The notes below the pieces were generated by a model. It did no database searches, was not told the origin of the DNA, and worked only from the letters and a program-made list of their open reading frames with translations. Made by a program: the position numbers and the translations under genes. Below, piece after piece: positions 1-9,166 of a stretch of DNA of 64,000 bases. How positions within the stretch are numbered: position 1 is the stretch's first letter; each line of letters starts with the position of its first letter. This DNA is from Okeania sp. SIO1I7 (GTDB lineage: Bacteria; Cyanobacteriota; Cyanobacteriia; Cyanobacteriales; Microcoleaceae): positions 134,489-198,488 of the forward strand of contig JAAHGF010000004.1 of assembly GCA_010672585.1 (NCBI GenBank). Reading direction: 5' to 3'.

Positions 1-255
1 CATATTGGCATAGACTTCTGCCCAGTCAGGTTGAGCAGCAAGAGCTTTTGTGTACCAACTCATAGCTTCTTCTTTTTGACCCATAGCCAGACTAATGTTT
101 CCTAGTGTTTTGTATGCAGGGGCAAAGTCTGGTAATTGGACTAAGGCTTTTTGACAAGCTGCCTGGGCTAGAGCTAATTTTCCTTGGGCAAAATAGATTT
201 CTGCCTGTTGTAAATTTTCTACTGCTGTTGTTTCTGGATTTAACTGCGAACACAT
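1..255 (-). CDS. TPR repeat protein, N-terminal part (runs off the window)
   Basis: Reading leftward from the ATG at 255 there are 85 open codons to the window edge. The peptide starts MCSQLNPETTAVENLQQAEI and contains two helix-pair repeats with tetratricopeptide spacing, for example AYKTLGNISLAMGQKEEAM followed by WYTKALAAQPDW. TPRs are protein-protein interaction scaffolds. In cyanobacteria such N-terminal TPRs often precede a glycosyltransferase or sulfotransferase domain, and the adjacent gene cluster is of that kind, so a glycan-related role is possible but is inference only. The rest of the gene lies outside the window. It is divergent from the next gene, with a 378-bp gap between them. 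Confidence 0.8.
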   Translation of the reverse strand, partial: MCSQLNPETTAVENLQQAEIYFAQGKLALAQAACQKALVQLPDFAPAYKTLGNISLAMGQKEEAMSWYTKALAAQPDWAEVYANM

Positions 256-633
256 ATCTGCTTATCCTGTTTTCGGAGTTATTAGCAACGAGTTAATCAT
301 ACTTGTCTTGATTTGAAATTACTAACTAGGTAGAACATTAGGTGACAAATTTAAGATACTATAGGTAGCTGTATTTGATTATTTTGGCCTAGCTCAGATT
401 TAATTTTGAGGGTCTTTTATAATAAATGATTCTTAGGACGTAGTTCTATTGCCTTGGAATAGGCAACAATTAGAGTGTCAGCCACCTTAGTAATTAAAGA
501 AAAAGTAAACTCGATCTAATTTTGAGCATCAATTACAGAAATATTATCAACTTTTTATCACACTGTATATCAAATATAAATTTTTGAATTAAAGATCATA
601 TCTAAAAATATAGAGAGGTTTCATAATATCAAG
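256..633. other. Intergenic region between divergent genes
   Basis: AT-rich, no convincing ORF on either strand. It must hold the promoters of the divergent TPR and sulfotransferase genes, but I see no clear -10/-35 pair, operator or terminator. A weak purine run (tagagagg, about 611-618) lies roughly 16 bases before the ATG at 634. Confidence 0.5.
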
Positions 634-3354
634 ATGACTTTACCTAGTTTTATCATCATAGGCGCTCAAAAGTGTGGTACAACTTCCTTGTATAACTATG
701 CGATTGAGCATCCACAAATTTTGCCAGCATCAATGAAAGAATTGCATTTTTTTAACTGGCGTTCTAAACCGGGAAACAGAAAAACTGTAGAAGGAGTAGA
801 TTGGTATTTATCTCAGTTTCCCACAATTCCTAATGGAAAAAATCTCATAACTGGCGAAGCTACGTCAGATTATCTAGTTGACCCACATACTCCCCAGAGA
901 ATGTTTAATTTATTACCAGATGTTAAACTAATTGTGCTTCTAAGAAATCCTGTAGATAGAGCAGTATCTCATTATCATCATAATCGAAGAATTAGTAAAA
1001 AACGAGAAATTTTACCTTTCAGACAAGCAATTGAAAAAGAACCAGAAAGATTGAATATAGAAAAAGAAAAACTATTATCTGATGAAAATTATAGAAGTTT
1101 ATTTCATAGAAACTATAGTTATTTAGAAAGAGGAATTTACATTGAACAATTAGAAAAATGGATGAGTATTTTTCCCAGAGAACAGTTCTTAATTCTGAAA
1201 AGTGAAGATTTTTATGCTCGTCCAAATGTCACACTAAGAGAAGTTTTTGAATTTTTGGGTTTGCCTAATTATCAAGTAACTAATAAAAAGAAAGATCATC
1301 AACTTTCTTATCAGCCAATAGATCCAAAAATCCGCTCAAATCTTGCTGAATACTTTCAACCTTATAATCAAAAATTAGAAGAATATTTAGGTAGAAAATT
1401 TAATTGGGAAATGAATGGCAACAAAGAACAAAAACAACATATATCCCTGTCTCAAGTCAAAGAAAAATTACATAACTATCAGTCTGAGTTAGAGCAAATT
1501 AAGTCAAAACTAGATTCAAAATCAATTTCCAAATCAAGGCAAACTTTTCAGGAAGTTGAAGAGAATGTAATTAACTCTTTTGTTCAATCATCAAAAATAG
1601 TTGTTGAAAATTATGATGCAGACTCTCACCCCATATATGCTGAATTATTTTGGGGATATAAAATCGAAAAAATTCAGGAAAAAACTAGCGATAGAAATAC
1701 CATTAATATTTCTGGATGGGCATTAGGAAAAAACAGTCCTGTAGTTGCTATAGAAATAGTGGAATTGAGTAGCATACTGAAAAAAGTATCTGTTAATCAG
1801 TTATGTCCTGATATAGCTAAACGTTATCCAGAAGTACCCCAAGTAAAAGAAATTGGTTTTAGTATAGATTTCCAAGTCAATAAATTACGACCCAAATTTA
1901 ACTGGCTAATACAAGCAGTATTAGCCGATGAAACTCGAATGCCAATAGGTTGTATCCGGACTAATAATACTAAATCACTAAACATTAGAGCTACACCTTT
2001 ATTGACAGAAGAAGCTATCAAATTTTTAGAAAATTTATTGAAGCAAAAACCTCATGCTAAAGTATTGGAATTTGGTAGTGGAGGTTCTACTATCTGGCTA
2101 TCTAAGTTAACTAAAAATCTGACTTCTATTGAGCATGACGGTAGGTGGTTTCAGCAAGTTAAAAATCAGATTCAGAAACAGAAAAATTGTCATCCAGTAG
2201 ATATTAAACTATTAGCAAGACCATATCATACAATATGTGAAAAAATTCCTGAAGAATCTTTCGATTTAATTATTGTAGATGGTCGTGATCGAATGAAATG
2301 CTTTGAGGCATCAATTAAACTTTTAAAACCAGGTGGAATATTGATGTTGGATGATGCACAAAGAGAAAGGTATAAACAAGCTCAAGATTTGTTAATAGAT
2401 TGGCAATTCACAAAAACTGTTAGCAAAAATCGTCATACTTATTGGTGGCAAAAAACACTGCAAAAAATCACAAATATAGAGCCGAACCAATCACTTACAA
2501 ATCAAAAGCAAATATTTCATAAATCGGAAGAAAGTGCAGTTATTGCTGGTGTTTCAATGGTGAAAGATGAAGAAGATATTATCTACTACACTTTAGCTGG
2601 AAATTATCGACAAGGCATCACAAAATTCGTAGTTCTAGATCATTTATCCTCAGATAAAACGACAGATGAAATTAGACGTTTTGCTGATGATTATCCAGAA
2701 GCAATGGTTTACCTAATTGAAGATAGAGACCCTTTATTTCATAAGTTTAGAAAAATGTCTGCTGCTGCTGAGTTTGCTCACAGAATGTGGGGAGCAGAAT
2801 GGATATTTCCATTTGACGCTGATGAAGTTATTGCTTCATTGGACAAACCTCTACGAAATATTCTCAGTCAATTGGGGCCAAAACACTTTTGTCTAGGTCT
2901 CCAGCACAGAAATTATTTGCCACGCTCATTCTACGATTCGTCTGAACCTAATCCTCTCAAAAGAATGACTCACAGAAAGAAGGAAGATACTTCTCTTTTT
3001 CACAGTCAGGGTTACAGTAAGGTTATAGTTCGTTGGCAATTAGGTATGGAGATAGATCAGGGACATCATCTTGTAAAGTTTGAGGGAAAGAAGTTACCTG
3101 TCACAGCACTTGGAAAAAATCATGGACTCATTCTCAGACAATACAGATATCGTTCTAGAGAACAGATAAAACAAAAAATTGTGAATGGAGGAAAAGCTTA
3201 CGAAGTAAGCCAAGATATATCACAAAAACATGGTGGCTTTTGGCAAGAACGTTACAAGCAGTATCAGAAAGAAGGAGAAAAATTTATTGATGAATTTTAT
3301 GCCACTGAGATTAATGGATATTCAGATGCTATTTATGATCCAGCCTGGGTTTGA
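634..3354 (+). CDS. Sulfotransferase - GW module - methyltransferase - glycosyltransferase fusion (906 aa)
   Basis: Multidomain enzyme. Residues about 1-250 are a PAPS-dependent sulfotransferase: the 5'-phosphosulfate loop reads IIIGAQKCGTTSLY (about 7-20) and the 3'-phosphate motif LLRNPVDRAVSHYH lies near 103-116. A predicted coiled coil (about 265-310) is followed by a divergent copy of the beta-rich module also found in the next three genes (about 353-446, core ISGWALG). A class I SAM methyltransferase follows (motif I VLEFGSGGST near 477; LIIVDGRD near 546). The C-terminal part (about 633-906) is a GT2-like domain opening VAGVSMVKDEEDIIYYTL, with FPFDADEVI near 726 as the likely metal-binding DxD. 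The ATG at 634 is the first start ahead of the sulfotransferase motif. Same strand as three related genes downstream. Likely adds sulfate, methyl and sugar groups to an exported glycan; the substrate is unknown. Confidence 0.85.
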   Translation: MTLPSFIIIGAQKCGTTSLYNYAIEHPQILPASMKELHFFNWRSKPGNRKTVEGVDWYLSQFPTIPNGKNLITGEATSDYLVDPHTPQRMFNLLPDVKLIVLLRNPVDRAVSHYHHNRRISKKREILPFRQAIEKEPERLNIEKEKLLSDENYRSLFHRNYSYLERGIYIEQLEKWMSIFPREQFLILKSEDFYARPNVTLREVFEFLGLPNYQVTNKKKDHQLSYQPIDPKIRSNLAEYFQPYNQKLEEYLGRKFNWEMNGNKEQKQHISLSQVKEKLHNYQSELEQIKSKLDSKSISKSRQTFQEVEENVINSFVQSSKIVVENYDADSHPIYAELFWGYKIEKIQEKTSDRNTINISGWALGKNSPVVAIEIVELSSILKKVSVNQLCPDIAKRYPEVPQVKEIGFSIDFQVNKLRPKFNWLIQAVLADETRMPIGCIRTNNTKSLNIRATPLLTEEAIKFLENLLKQKPHAKVLEFGSGGSTIWLSKLTKNLTSIEHDGRWFQQVKNQIQKQKNCHPVDIKLLARPYHTICEKIPEESFDLIIVDGRDRMKCFEASIKLLKPGGILMLDDAQRERYKQAQDLLIDWQFTKTVSKNRHTYWWQKTLQKITNIEPNQSLTNQKQIFHKSEESAVIAGVSMVKDEEDIIYYTLAGNYRQGITKFVVLDHLSSDKTTDEIRRFADDYPEAMVYLIEDRDPLFHKFRKMSAAAEFAHRMWGAEWIFPFDADEVIASLDKPLRNILSQLGPKHFCLGLQHRNYLPRSFYDSSEPNPLKRMTHRKKEDTSLFHSQGYSKVIVRWQLGMEIDQGHHLVKFEGKKLPVTALGKNHGLILRQYRYRSREQIKQKIVNGGKAYEVSQDISQKHGGFWQERYKQYQKEGEKFIDEFYATEINGYSDAIYDPAWV

Positions 3355-3374
3355 ACTAGGGGTTAGGGGTTTAC

Positions 3375-3404
3375 GAAGTCAGAAGTCAGAAGTCAGAAGT
3401 CAGA
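3375..3404. repeat. Tandem heptamer GAAGTCA, about four units
   Basis: Four head-to-tail GAAGTCA units just after the fusion gene. The same word recurs within coding DNA of the 9167-14662 gene as the peptide EVRSEQEVRSE, showing one simple-sequence family in both compartments. Confidence 0.8.
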
Positions 3405-3433
3405 TAGAGTAGGGGGTAGGGGGTAGGGGAGCC

Positions 3434-3654
3434 TTCATTAATGGATAATTGATAATTACCTCTCCCTAAAAGGGACAGGATTGACAAATAAGGAAAAAAT
3501 TTATTCTCTTGGTCGATTGGATATGGCGCAGGTTTCGGAGCCATCCCACCCTACGGGAAGCTCCGCTACGACCGCTTTTTTCCCCTTGAAAGGGGAGGCA
3601 GAGTAAGCCGAGTTGTTTAATTATTTAATTATTTAATTATTAATTATTCGGTAA
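3434..3654 (+). repeat. Family A interspersed repeat, copy 1
   Basis: Begins TTCATTAATGGATAATTGAT, contains the conserved TTGGTCGATTGGATATGGCG block, a CCCTACGGGAAGCTCCGC segment and a cccc-tt-gaaagggg hairpin, and ends in ATTA repeats plus TTCGGTAA. Ten copies in the window share this plan in both orientations. Confidence 0.85.
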
Positions 3655-3665
3655 GACTGGCGACG

Positions 3666-3797
3666 TATAGCGCTGTGCGCAGGCAACAGCTCCGGAAGGC
3701 AACAGCTCATCTGGAGGAATAAAAAACCGATAATATAAGACTTTTAGCTATTGGACAGTTTTTGTAATTTGTAAATATGCCAGCGCACATTGCTATA
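3666..3797 (+). repeat. Family E MITE-like element, copy 1 (132 bp)
   Basis: Bounded by TATAGCGCTGTGCGC and the imperfect inverse GCGCACATTGCTATA (12 of 15 match). It is inverted relative to a longer copy at 4207-4410. No coding capacity. A non-autonomous transposable element is inferred from the terminal inverted repeats and the second copy. Confidence 0.75.
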
Positions 3798-3812
3798 TGT
3801 CGGTAGGGCGAC

Positions 3813-4077
3813 TTCAACAATTAATAATTAATAATTAATAATTACCTCTCCTGGAAAAGAAGAGGATTGACGCGGAGCGTGAAAATTTTTTCTTTTCTGT
3901 TGGTCGATGGTCGGCCAGCTCCGAGACCTCGCCATCCCACCCTACGGGAAGCTCCGCTTTTTCCGTTTGTCATGCTCCGCAAACATGTCGGCGATAGCCG
4001 TTAACCTAATTATGCGCTAGCAAAACGACCGCTTTTCTCCTTTAAAGGAGAGGCTTTAAACCTTAATTATTCGGTAA
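3813..4077 (+). repeat. Family A interspersed repeat, copy 2
   Basis: Starts in TTAATAATTA repeats, continues with ATTACCTCTCC and TTGGTCGAT, and ends AAACCTTAATTATTCGGTAA. It carries an extra GC-rich insert around 3966-4012 (gctccgcaaacatg) that is absent from the other copies and resembles the short class III insert seen in coding genes. Confidence 0.8.
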
Positions 4078-4206
4078 AGAAGTTATTTTTGCCACGGGGA
4101 TGGATGAGCAACCCTCCAAAAATATTTTGATCAGGTTTGGGTGTTCGGGTTAATCAGATTGAGGCCAAGAGTAAGCTTTTCTTGACCGCGACTGAGATGT
4201 GGGTTG

Positions 4207-4410
4207 TATAGCAATGTGCGCTGGCATATTTACAAATTACAAGAACTGTCCAATAGCTAAAAGTCTTATACTATTCCAACGGAGATGCTGCGCAAACGGT
4301 TTTTTATTCCCCCAGATGAGCTGTTGCCTCACAGGAGTGCGCATTCCCTTGCGACTGGCGTCGTCGCGGGGTCGCACCGCTGTTGCCTGTTGCCTGCGCA
4401 CAGCGCTATA
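4207..4410 (-). repeat. Family E element, copy 2, carrying two extra GC-rich inserts (204 bp)
   Basis: Near-exact reverse complement of 3666-3797, longer by about 72 bases. The extra sequence falls mainly in two places: about 4276-4298 (ggagatgctgcgcaaac, class III) and about 4345-4392 (gcgactggcgtcgtcgcgg, class II). The same two inserts occur in frame in genes elsewhere in the window. ATG-initiated frames across this copy are artefacts of the repeat. Confidence 0.75.
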
Positions 4411-4579
4411 GACCCAGTTATGCTCAAAAGGGTTGGAGAAAATTTTCCCATTTCCCTATTGCCCAAAACCTAAGCCCTTCGGCACGAAGCGATGATAAAT
4501 ATTTTTCTACTTGATCTTCTAAACAGCAAAAAAAATTAATGTAGTTCTGGAAGTAGTCTGTAACTGAGGAGAGATTTCT

Positions 4580-6583
4580 ATGAATCAGGTAAGAAAAAAA
4601 GCCACTTTAAGTTTATGTGCAATTATGAAAAATGAAGGACCTTATTTGAGAGAATGGTTAGAATTTCATAAGTTAGTTGGTGTTGAAAGATTTTATTTAT
4701 ACAACAACAATAGTACCGATCGTACTCTTGATATTGTTCGTCCATATAGAGAAAATCACGAAGTAGTTCTGACAAATTGGCCTGTGCAAAATGGTCAACA
4801 AATGAAGGCATATAATCATTTCCTACAAAAGTATAAAAATGAATCAAAATGGATAGCATTTATAGATTTAGATGAGTTTTTATTCCCCACAGAAAAAAAT
4901 GATTTAAGAGAAATATTAGAAGAATTCCCAGATGTTCCTGCTATTGGAGTTAATTGGTTGATTTTTGGCACATCAGGATATGAGAAAAAACCGAAAGGAT
5001 TACAAATAGAAAATTTTACTAAACGAGCTAAAGAGGATTTTAAGGCTAATCTCAATTTTAAATGTATTGTTCGCAGTGAGTTTACTATTGAATGTATGAC
5101 TCCTCATCATTTTGTCTATGTTAATGATGGAGTAGCAGTTAGCGAAAATCATGAAAAATTATCGGCAAAAGTTTCTCCTCAACATTCTGTGAAAAAATTG
5201 AGAATTAATCATTATTTTACTCGCTCTATGGAAGAAAGTTTAAATAAAATTAAGAGGGGGAGAGCAACTGTAAATCACAAAAGAAAAATAGGAGAACTTA
5301 AATATCATGATCGTAATGAAGTAGAAGATTTAACTATTCAAAGATATATTCCTAAACTCAAAAAGTCACTAGCCGTATTTGAGAGGGAGAAAGATGGGGT
5401 AACTACCTTAGAAGAATCAAATTCATTACTAACTATTGGGAATTTAGGTAAAGTAGTACTTGAGAATCAAATTCTACAATTAACAGGTTGGATAGTTTCT
5501 CTAATTCTAATTCCTGTTAGTGGTTTTAAAGTTTGGATTGGAGGTGAAGAGTATAAAGACTTTAAACAAACTCTAGGAATAAAAAGCCCGAGAATAAAAA
5601 AAGCCCGCCCTAGATTAAAAGGGGCAGAAAAGGCGAGATTTTGTCTAGAAATACCTCTCAATAAAATTCATAGAGAAAGCTATCAAGACCTCCTAATTAT
5701 TTTAATCCCAATGTTGGGAAATTTCGAGGGGTCTGTTTTGATCGATGTCTTTAATCCTTCTAGGAAGGTTCCTTCTGAAGAATATATTAGTCAGATTGAT
5801 AGAAATAGTTCTGTTGATTTTCAGTCTAATGCTTTTAAATGGTTAGGATATTTAATTCAAAGAATAGGTCTCAAACCAACAGATAGTATTCTTGATATTG
5901 GCTGTGGAATAGGTGAAGTTGCTTATGGCTTGACTTATTACTTAACACCTAAAGCACGTTATGAAGGCATTGAATTTTCAGAAAAAGCAATTGATTGGGC
6001 ACAGCAAGAAATTACTCCTAGAAAATCTAACTTTAATTTTCAATACCAGGATATTTTTCATCCTATTTATAACTCAAAGGGGACTCTACCTATGAAAAAT
6101 TTTATATTTCCCTATCCAGAAGCAAGTTTTGATGCGGTCTGTATTAGTAATTTTTTTACTCATTTATCTAGTATCGATATACGTCATTATCTCCAGCAAA
6201 TTAAGCGAGTTTTAAAAGTAGGAGGAAAGTGTTTATTTGCCTGCTTTTTAATTAATTTTGAATCTCAAAATTTAATTGCTGACGGCAAGAGTTCTCAGCA
6301 TTTAATCTATGAAATAGAAGGTGGTTTCTGTTTAGATTCAGAACTTCCAGAAAAGACAATAAGCTTTCAAGAATCCCTAATAATTGATTGGATCAAAGAA
6401 AGTGGTTTAACTGTTGTAGGCAAATATTATGGTTCGTGGTGTGGGCGTAAATCTTTTACTCATCAAGATTTGCTAATTCTGCAAAAAAAAACTGAAGTTC
6501 AATCAAAATTTAATAACTACCAAACAGTCTTGAAACAATACAAGCTTAGATTACAAAAAATTCAGGGAGAATTATGGCAGTAG
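4580..6583 (+). CDS. GT92-like glycosyltransferase - GW module - methyltransferase fusion (667 aa)
   Basis: Residues 1 to about 270 resemble glycosyltransferase family 92/DUF23-type enzymes: AIMKNEGPYLREWLEFHKLV at the start, then FYLYNNNSTDRT, and the metal site FIDLDEFLFP near 95-104. The GW module follows (about 285-395: LTGWIVS, GFKVWIG, EKARFCLEIPL). The C-terminus is a class I methyltransferase (about 415-640; motif I ILDIGCGIGEVAYG near 437) ending with the GSWCGR signature shared with the next two genes. A good ribosome site (gaggagag, about 4566-4573) precedes the ATG at 4580. Expected to transfer a sugar and methylate the same glycan. Same strand as its neighbours, but with 1.2 kb of repeats upstream it probably has its own promoter. 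Confidence 0.85.
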   Translation: MNQVRKKATLSLCAIMKNEGPYLREWLEFHKLVGVERFYLYNNNSTDRTLDIVRPYRENHEVVLTNWPVQNGQQMKAYNHFLQKYKNESKWIAFIDLDEFLFPTEKNDLREILEEFPDVPAIGVNWLIFGTSGYEKKPKGLQIENFTKRAKEDFKANLNFKCIVRSEFTIECMTPHHFVYVNDGVAVSENHEKLSAKVSPQHSVKKLRINHYFTRSMEESLNKIKRGRATVNHKRKIGELKYHDRNEVEDLTIQRYIPKLKKSLAVFEREKDGVTTLEESNSLLTIGNLGKVVLENQILQLTGWIVSLILIPVSGFKVWIGGEEYKDFKQTLGIKSPRIKKARPRLKGAEKARFCLEIPLNKIHRESYQDLLIILIPMLGNFEGSVLIDVFNPSRKVPSEEYISQIDRNSSVDFQSNAFKWLGYLIQRIGLKPTDSILDIGCGIGEVAYGLTYYLTPKARYEGIEFSEKAIDWAQQEITPRKSNFNFQYQDIFHPIYNSKGTLPMKNFIFPYPEASFDAVCISNFFTHLSSIDIRHYLQQIKRVLKVGGKCLFACFLINFESQNLIADGKSSQHLIYEIEGGFCLDSELPEKTISFQESLIIDWIKESGLTVVGKYYGSWCGRKSFTHQDLLILQKKTEVQSKFNNYQTVLKQYKLRLQKIQGELWQ

Positions 6584-6598
6584 AATTCTACTGCCATA
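6573..6598. terminator. 26-bp perfect palindrome across the stop codon
   Basis: TATGGCAGTAGAA and its exact inverse TTCTACTGCCATA abut with no spacer. The TAG stop of the upstream gene lies inside. There is no downstream T run, so a factor-independent terminator is not certain; an mRNA 3'-end protecting cruciform or a protein site is equally possible. Confidence 0.5.
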
Positions 6599-6627
6599 AC
6601 AATATTCTCATCTAATCAACTAGGTAT

Positions 6628-6722
6628 AGCAGTCGAAGGAAAGGGCAAGGACATATCAAAAGCTTAAAACTCAGACAACGCCAGATTTTTTCTTCTTTTT
6701 TCTTTTTTCTTCTTTCTGCGAT
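6628..6722 (-). repeat. Family P polypurine element (pyrimidine strand shown), copy 1
   Basis: Reads tagcagtcgaaggaaagg, then gacatatcaaaagc, then actcagacaacgcc, and ends in a long TTCTT/TTTC tract. Reverse-complement relatives lie at 18846-18966 and 61657-61756; a fragment is at about 9015-9050. Confidence 0.7.
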
Positions 6723-6757
6723 CAAGCAAAAATTAGTCTTAAATATTCAACACAAAA

Positions 6758-8608
6758 ATGAGTAAAATCAATCAATTAGAAGGAGTAAAAACAAAAATTG
6801 TTTCGATTCATGTACCAAAAACTGCTGGTACAACATTTAAACAAGTTTTGAGGCAAATATATCATCTAGAAGAAATTTTCTTTGACTATCCGCACAGGGG
6901 TGATTTTCGTCATAATATGTTAACTAATCCTAAACCGGAAGTTAAAGTAATTCATGGTCATTTCCCTAGTAATAAATATGATTATAAATTTCCAGAATTT
7001 AGAAAAATAATTTGGCTCCGAGACCCAATCAAGAGATTAATCTCTTTTTACTTTTTTTGGAAGACTTGGCAAATTTTATTAGAAAGTGATGAACAAAATT
7101 TATCATCGGTCAAAGAGTCTAATTTGACATTTATAGAATTCGCCGAAAAACCAGAGATGCAGAATGTAATTAAATCAAAATTTGTTCAAGAGCAAAAATT
7201 AACAGAATTTGACTTTGTCGGGATTCAAGAATTTTTTCCTGAAGATTTACATGAACTAAAATTTATACTAAACTGGCCAGAGTATAAACTTGAAACCCAG
7301 AATACCAACCCTTATCCAGAATACAAGTCATTATTAGAAGAAGTATTATCTAATCAAGAAATAGTGGATAAAATATCAAGTATAAATCAGGAAGATATAG
7401 AACTTTATCAAGAAGCACTAAGTTTGCGGGAGACGCGGAGAAAAACGTCAAAAATACAATACTATACTCAAGAAAATCTCAAAAATTTATTATCTGGAAA
7501 ACAAGAAATTAGCCAGCAAATAATAAAAACTAATCCTTTACTTACTTGGGGTTCTATTGACAGGGCAGTCATTAAAAATCAAGTTTTGCGCTTATCTGGG
7601 TGGGTCGCTTCCCTTGATGCTGGTATGGTGGAAGGATTTAAAGTTTTGATTGGTAATCAAGTGTTTAGTTTTTTTGAACAGAATCTCAATATACCCAGTC
7701 CAGATGTAGAAAAAATTCATCCTAGTTTAGATAGTGCAAGTAATGCCAGATTCCGGCTCAAAATACTTTTAAATCAACAACAAATTAACCAATTAAAGCA
7801 TTCATTAATTGCTTTAACTCCTCAATTTCAATGTGGTGAGGGGATAATTTTATTAAAGGTATTAGCACCACTTTTGCCACTGCCGGAAGAGAAAGATATA
7901 AAAATAATTGATGTTGATGGCAGCGGTCAATTTATTCGTACTTCGTTCAAATTACTAGGAGATTTAATTCAGAGATTAGGTTTACAACCTACAGACCATA
8001 TTCTGGATGTTGGTTGTAATATTGGTACTGTTCCTTATTCCTTAGTTCATTATTTACAACCTTCTGGTCGTTACGAAGGTTTTGATATGGTAAAAAATTT
8101 GATTTCCTCGTTACAAAAGGAAATTACAACACACAAACCTAACTTTAACTTTAACTGGCATAACATTCATCACCCTCTGTATAATCCCACTGGCACAATA
8201 TCAGCAATTAATTTTACTTTTCCTTATCCTGATGAAAGTTTTAACTGTGTCTGTATTTCTCATTTATTAACTCATTTACAAAGTCTGGAAATTATCCACT
8301 ATCTTGATGAAATATATCGAGTTTTGAAACCTGGAGGGAGGTGCTTATTAATTTGCTTTTTAATCAACTCGGAATCAGAACAGTTAATAGCTAAAGGCAA
8401 AAGTTATCAACAGCTTATTTATGAAACAGAATATGGTTTTACTAAAGATATTAATTTGCCAGAAAGAGGGATTGGTTTTAGGGAAAGTTTACTATTAGAG
8501 TGGATAAATGAACGAGGGTTTAATGTTCTAGAAAAATCTTATGGTTCTTGGTGTGGTCGGACTTCATCTTTTAAAGAAGATTTGTTAGTTTTGGAAAAAA
8601 ATATTTGA
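6758..8608 (+). CDS. Sulfotransferase - GW module - methyltransferase fusion (616 aa)
   Basis: N-terminal sulfotransferase of the Sulfotransfer_2/heparan-sulfate type: 5'-phosphosulfate loop VSIHVPKTAGTTFKQ (about 16-30) and IIWLRDPIKRLISFY (about 84-98). Residues about 263-371 form the GW module (LSGWVAS, GFKVLIG, PSPDVEKIHP, NARFRLKILL). Residues about 390-616 are a class I methyltransferase (ILDVGCNIGTVPYS near 414) ending YGSWCGR. The methyltransferase half is closely related to those of the flanking genes, indicating duplication with domain swapping. The chosen ATG is the only one ahead of the sulfotransferase loop; no strong ribosome site is visible. Probably works with its neighbours on a sulfated, O-methylated exopolysaccharide; this is inferred from domains and context. 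Confidence 0.85.
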   Translation: MSKINQLEGVKTKIVSIHVPKTAGTTFKQVLRQIYHLEEIFFDYPHRGDFRHNMLTNPKPEVKVIHGHFPSNKYDYKFPEFRKIIWLRDPIKRLISFYFFWKTWQILLESDEQNLSSVKESNLTFIEFAEKPEMQNVIKSKFVQEQKLTEFDFVGIQEFFPEDLHELKFILNWPEYKLETQNTNPYPEYKSLLEEVLSNQEIVDKISSINQEDIELYQEALSLRETRRKTSKIQYYTQENLKNLLSGKQEISQQIIKTNPLLTWGSIDRAVIKNQVLRLSGWVASLDAGMVEGFKVLIGNQVFSFFEQNLNIPSPDVEKIHPSLDSASNARFRLKILLNQQQINQLKHSLIALTPQFQCGEGIILLKVLAPLLPLPEEKDIKIIDVDGSGQFIRTSFKLLGDLIQRLGLQPTDHILDVGCNIGTVPYSLVHYLQPSGRYEGFDMVKNLISSLQKEITTHKPNFNFNWHNIHHPLYNPTGTISAINFTFPYPDESFNCVCISHLLTHLQSLEIIHYLDEIYRVLKPGGRCLLICFLINSESEQLIAKGKSYQQLIYETEYGFTKDINLPERGIGFRESLLLEWINERGFNVLEKSYGSWCGRTSSFKEDLLVLEKNI

Positions 8609-8743
8609 TATAGCAATTCCCAAGAAGGGTGAGCTACAAAATTGGTTGGTTTTAGGGAACAGGGAACAGGGAACAGAAGACAAATAAAAGATAGGTTTAC
8701 CTCAAACTTACTGAGAAAGGCTATACCAACCACTAATATCAAC

Positions 8744-8856
8744 AGGACTTACCCACGGATGCTAAATCGAGTGAGGGCAAATGCCATTTGCGCTCCGCAA
8801 AGCTCCGAATGACGCCCCTACAGATGGTGCTTTAAAGGTCAATTTGCCTAAGTCCC
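8744..8856 (+). repeat. Family G element, copy 1 (about 113 bp)
   Basis: Starts AGGACTTACCCA and ends TTTGCCTAAGTCC, an imperfect terminal inverted repeat. The inner CCCCTACAGATGGTG block is shared with the copy at 22296-22384. This copy has an additional tttgcgctccgcaaagctcc insert. Confidence 0.65.
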
Positions 8857-8867
8857 GATCAATTTGA

Positions 8868-9005
8868 TGTGAGGTGGCACACAATTAGGTCGTAGGTTTT
8901 AGACGAGTTTTATGTGAGGTGGCACAGAATTATGAAATTTATTAACTTATCTGTCTCGATCTACACTCAACCCCGATTAAGATATTATTCTATGCAACTT
9001 AGAAA
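8868..9005 (+). repeat. Family F repeat, copy 1
   Basis: Contains GTGAGGTGGCACA twice (about 8870 and 8912), followed by ATTATGAAATTTATTAACTT and tctcgatctacactcaac. The reverse complement of the second half recurs at about 56065-56155, and the GTGAGGTGGCACAGAATTA part at about 56360-56390. Confidence 0.65.
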
Positions 9006-9166
9006 TGAATTTGGTATAACAGTCGAAGCAAAGATTAGGACACCTCTAAAACTTCATGCATCTTACAAATAGTTTTGAATCTAGCTGTTTGCAGAGTATG
9101 ACAAACGGAAATGCTGATAGCTATATAACTGTTTACTCAAAAATAATTTAACAGAGTCTTATCAAT

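Noticed and set aside
4199..4473. Two overlapping frames of 62-70 codons upstream of the 667-aa gene
   Set aside because: They are contained largely in family E copy 2 and its GC-rich inserts.
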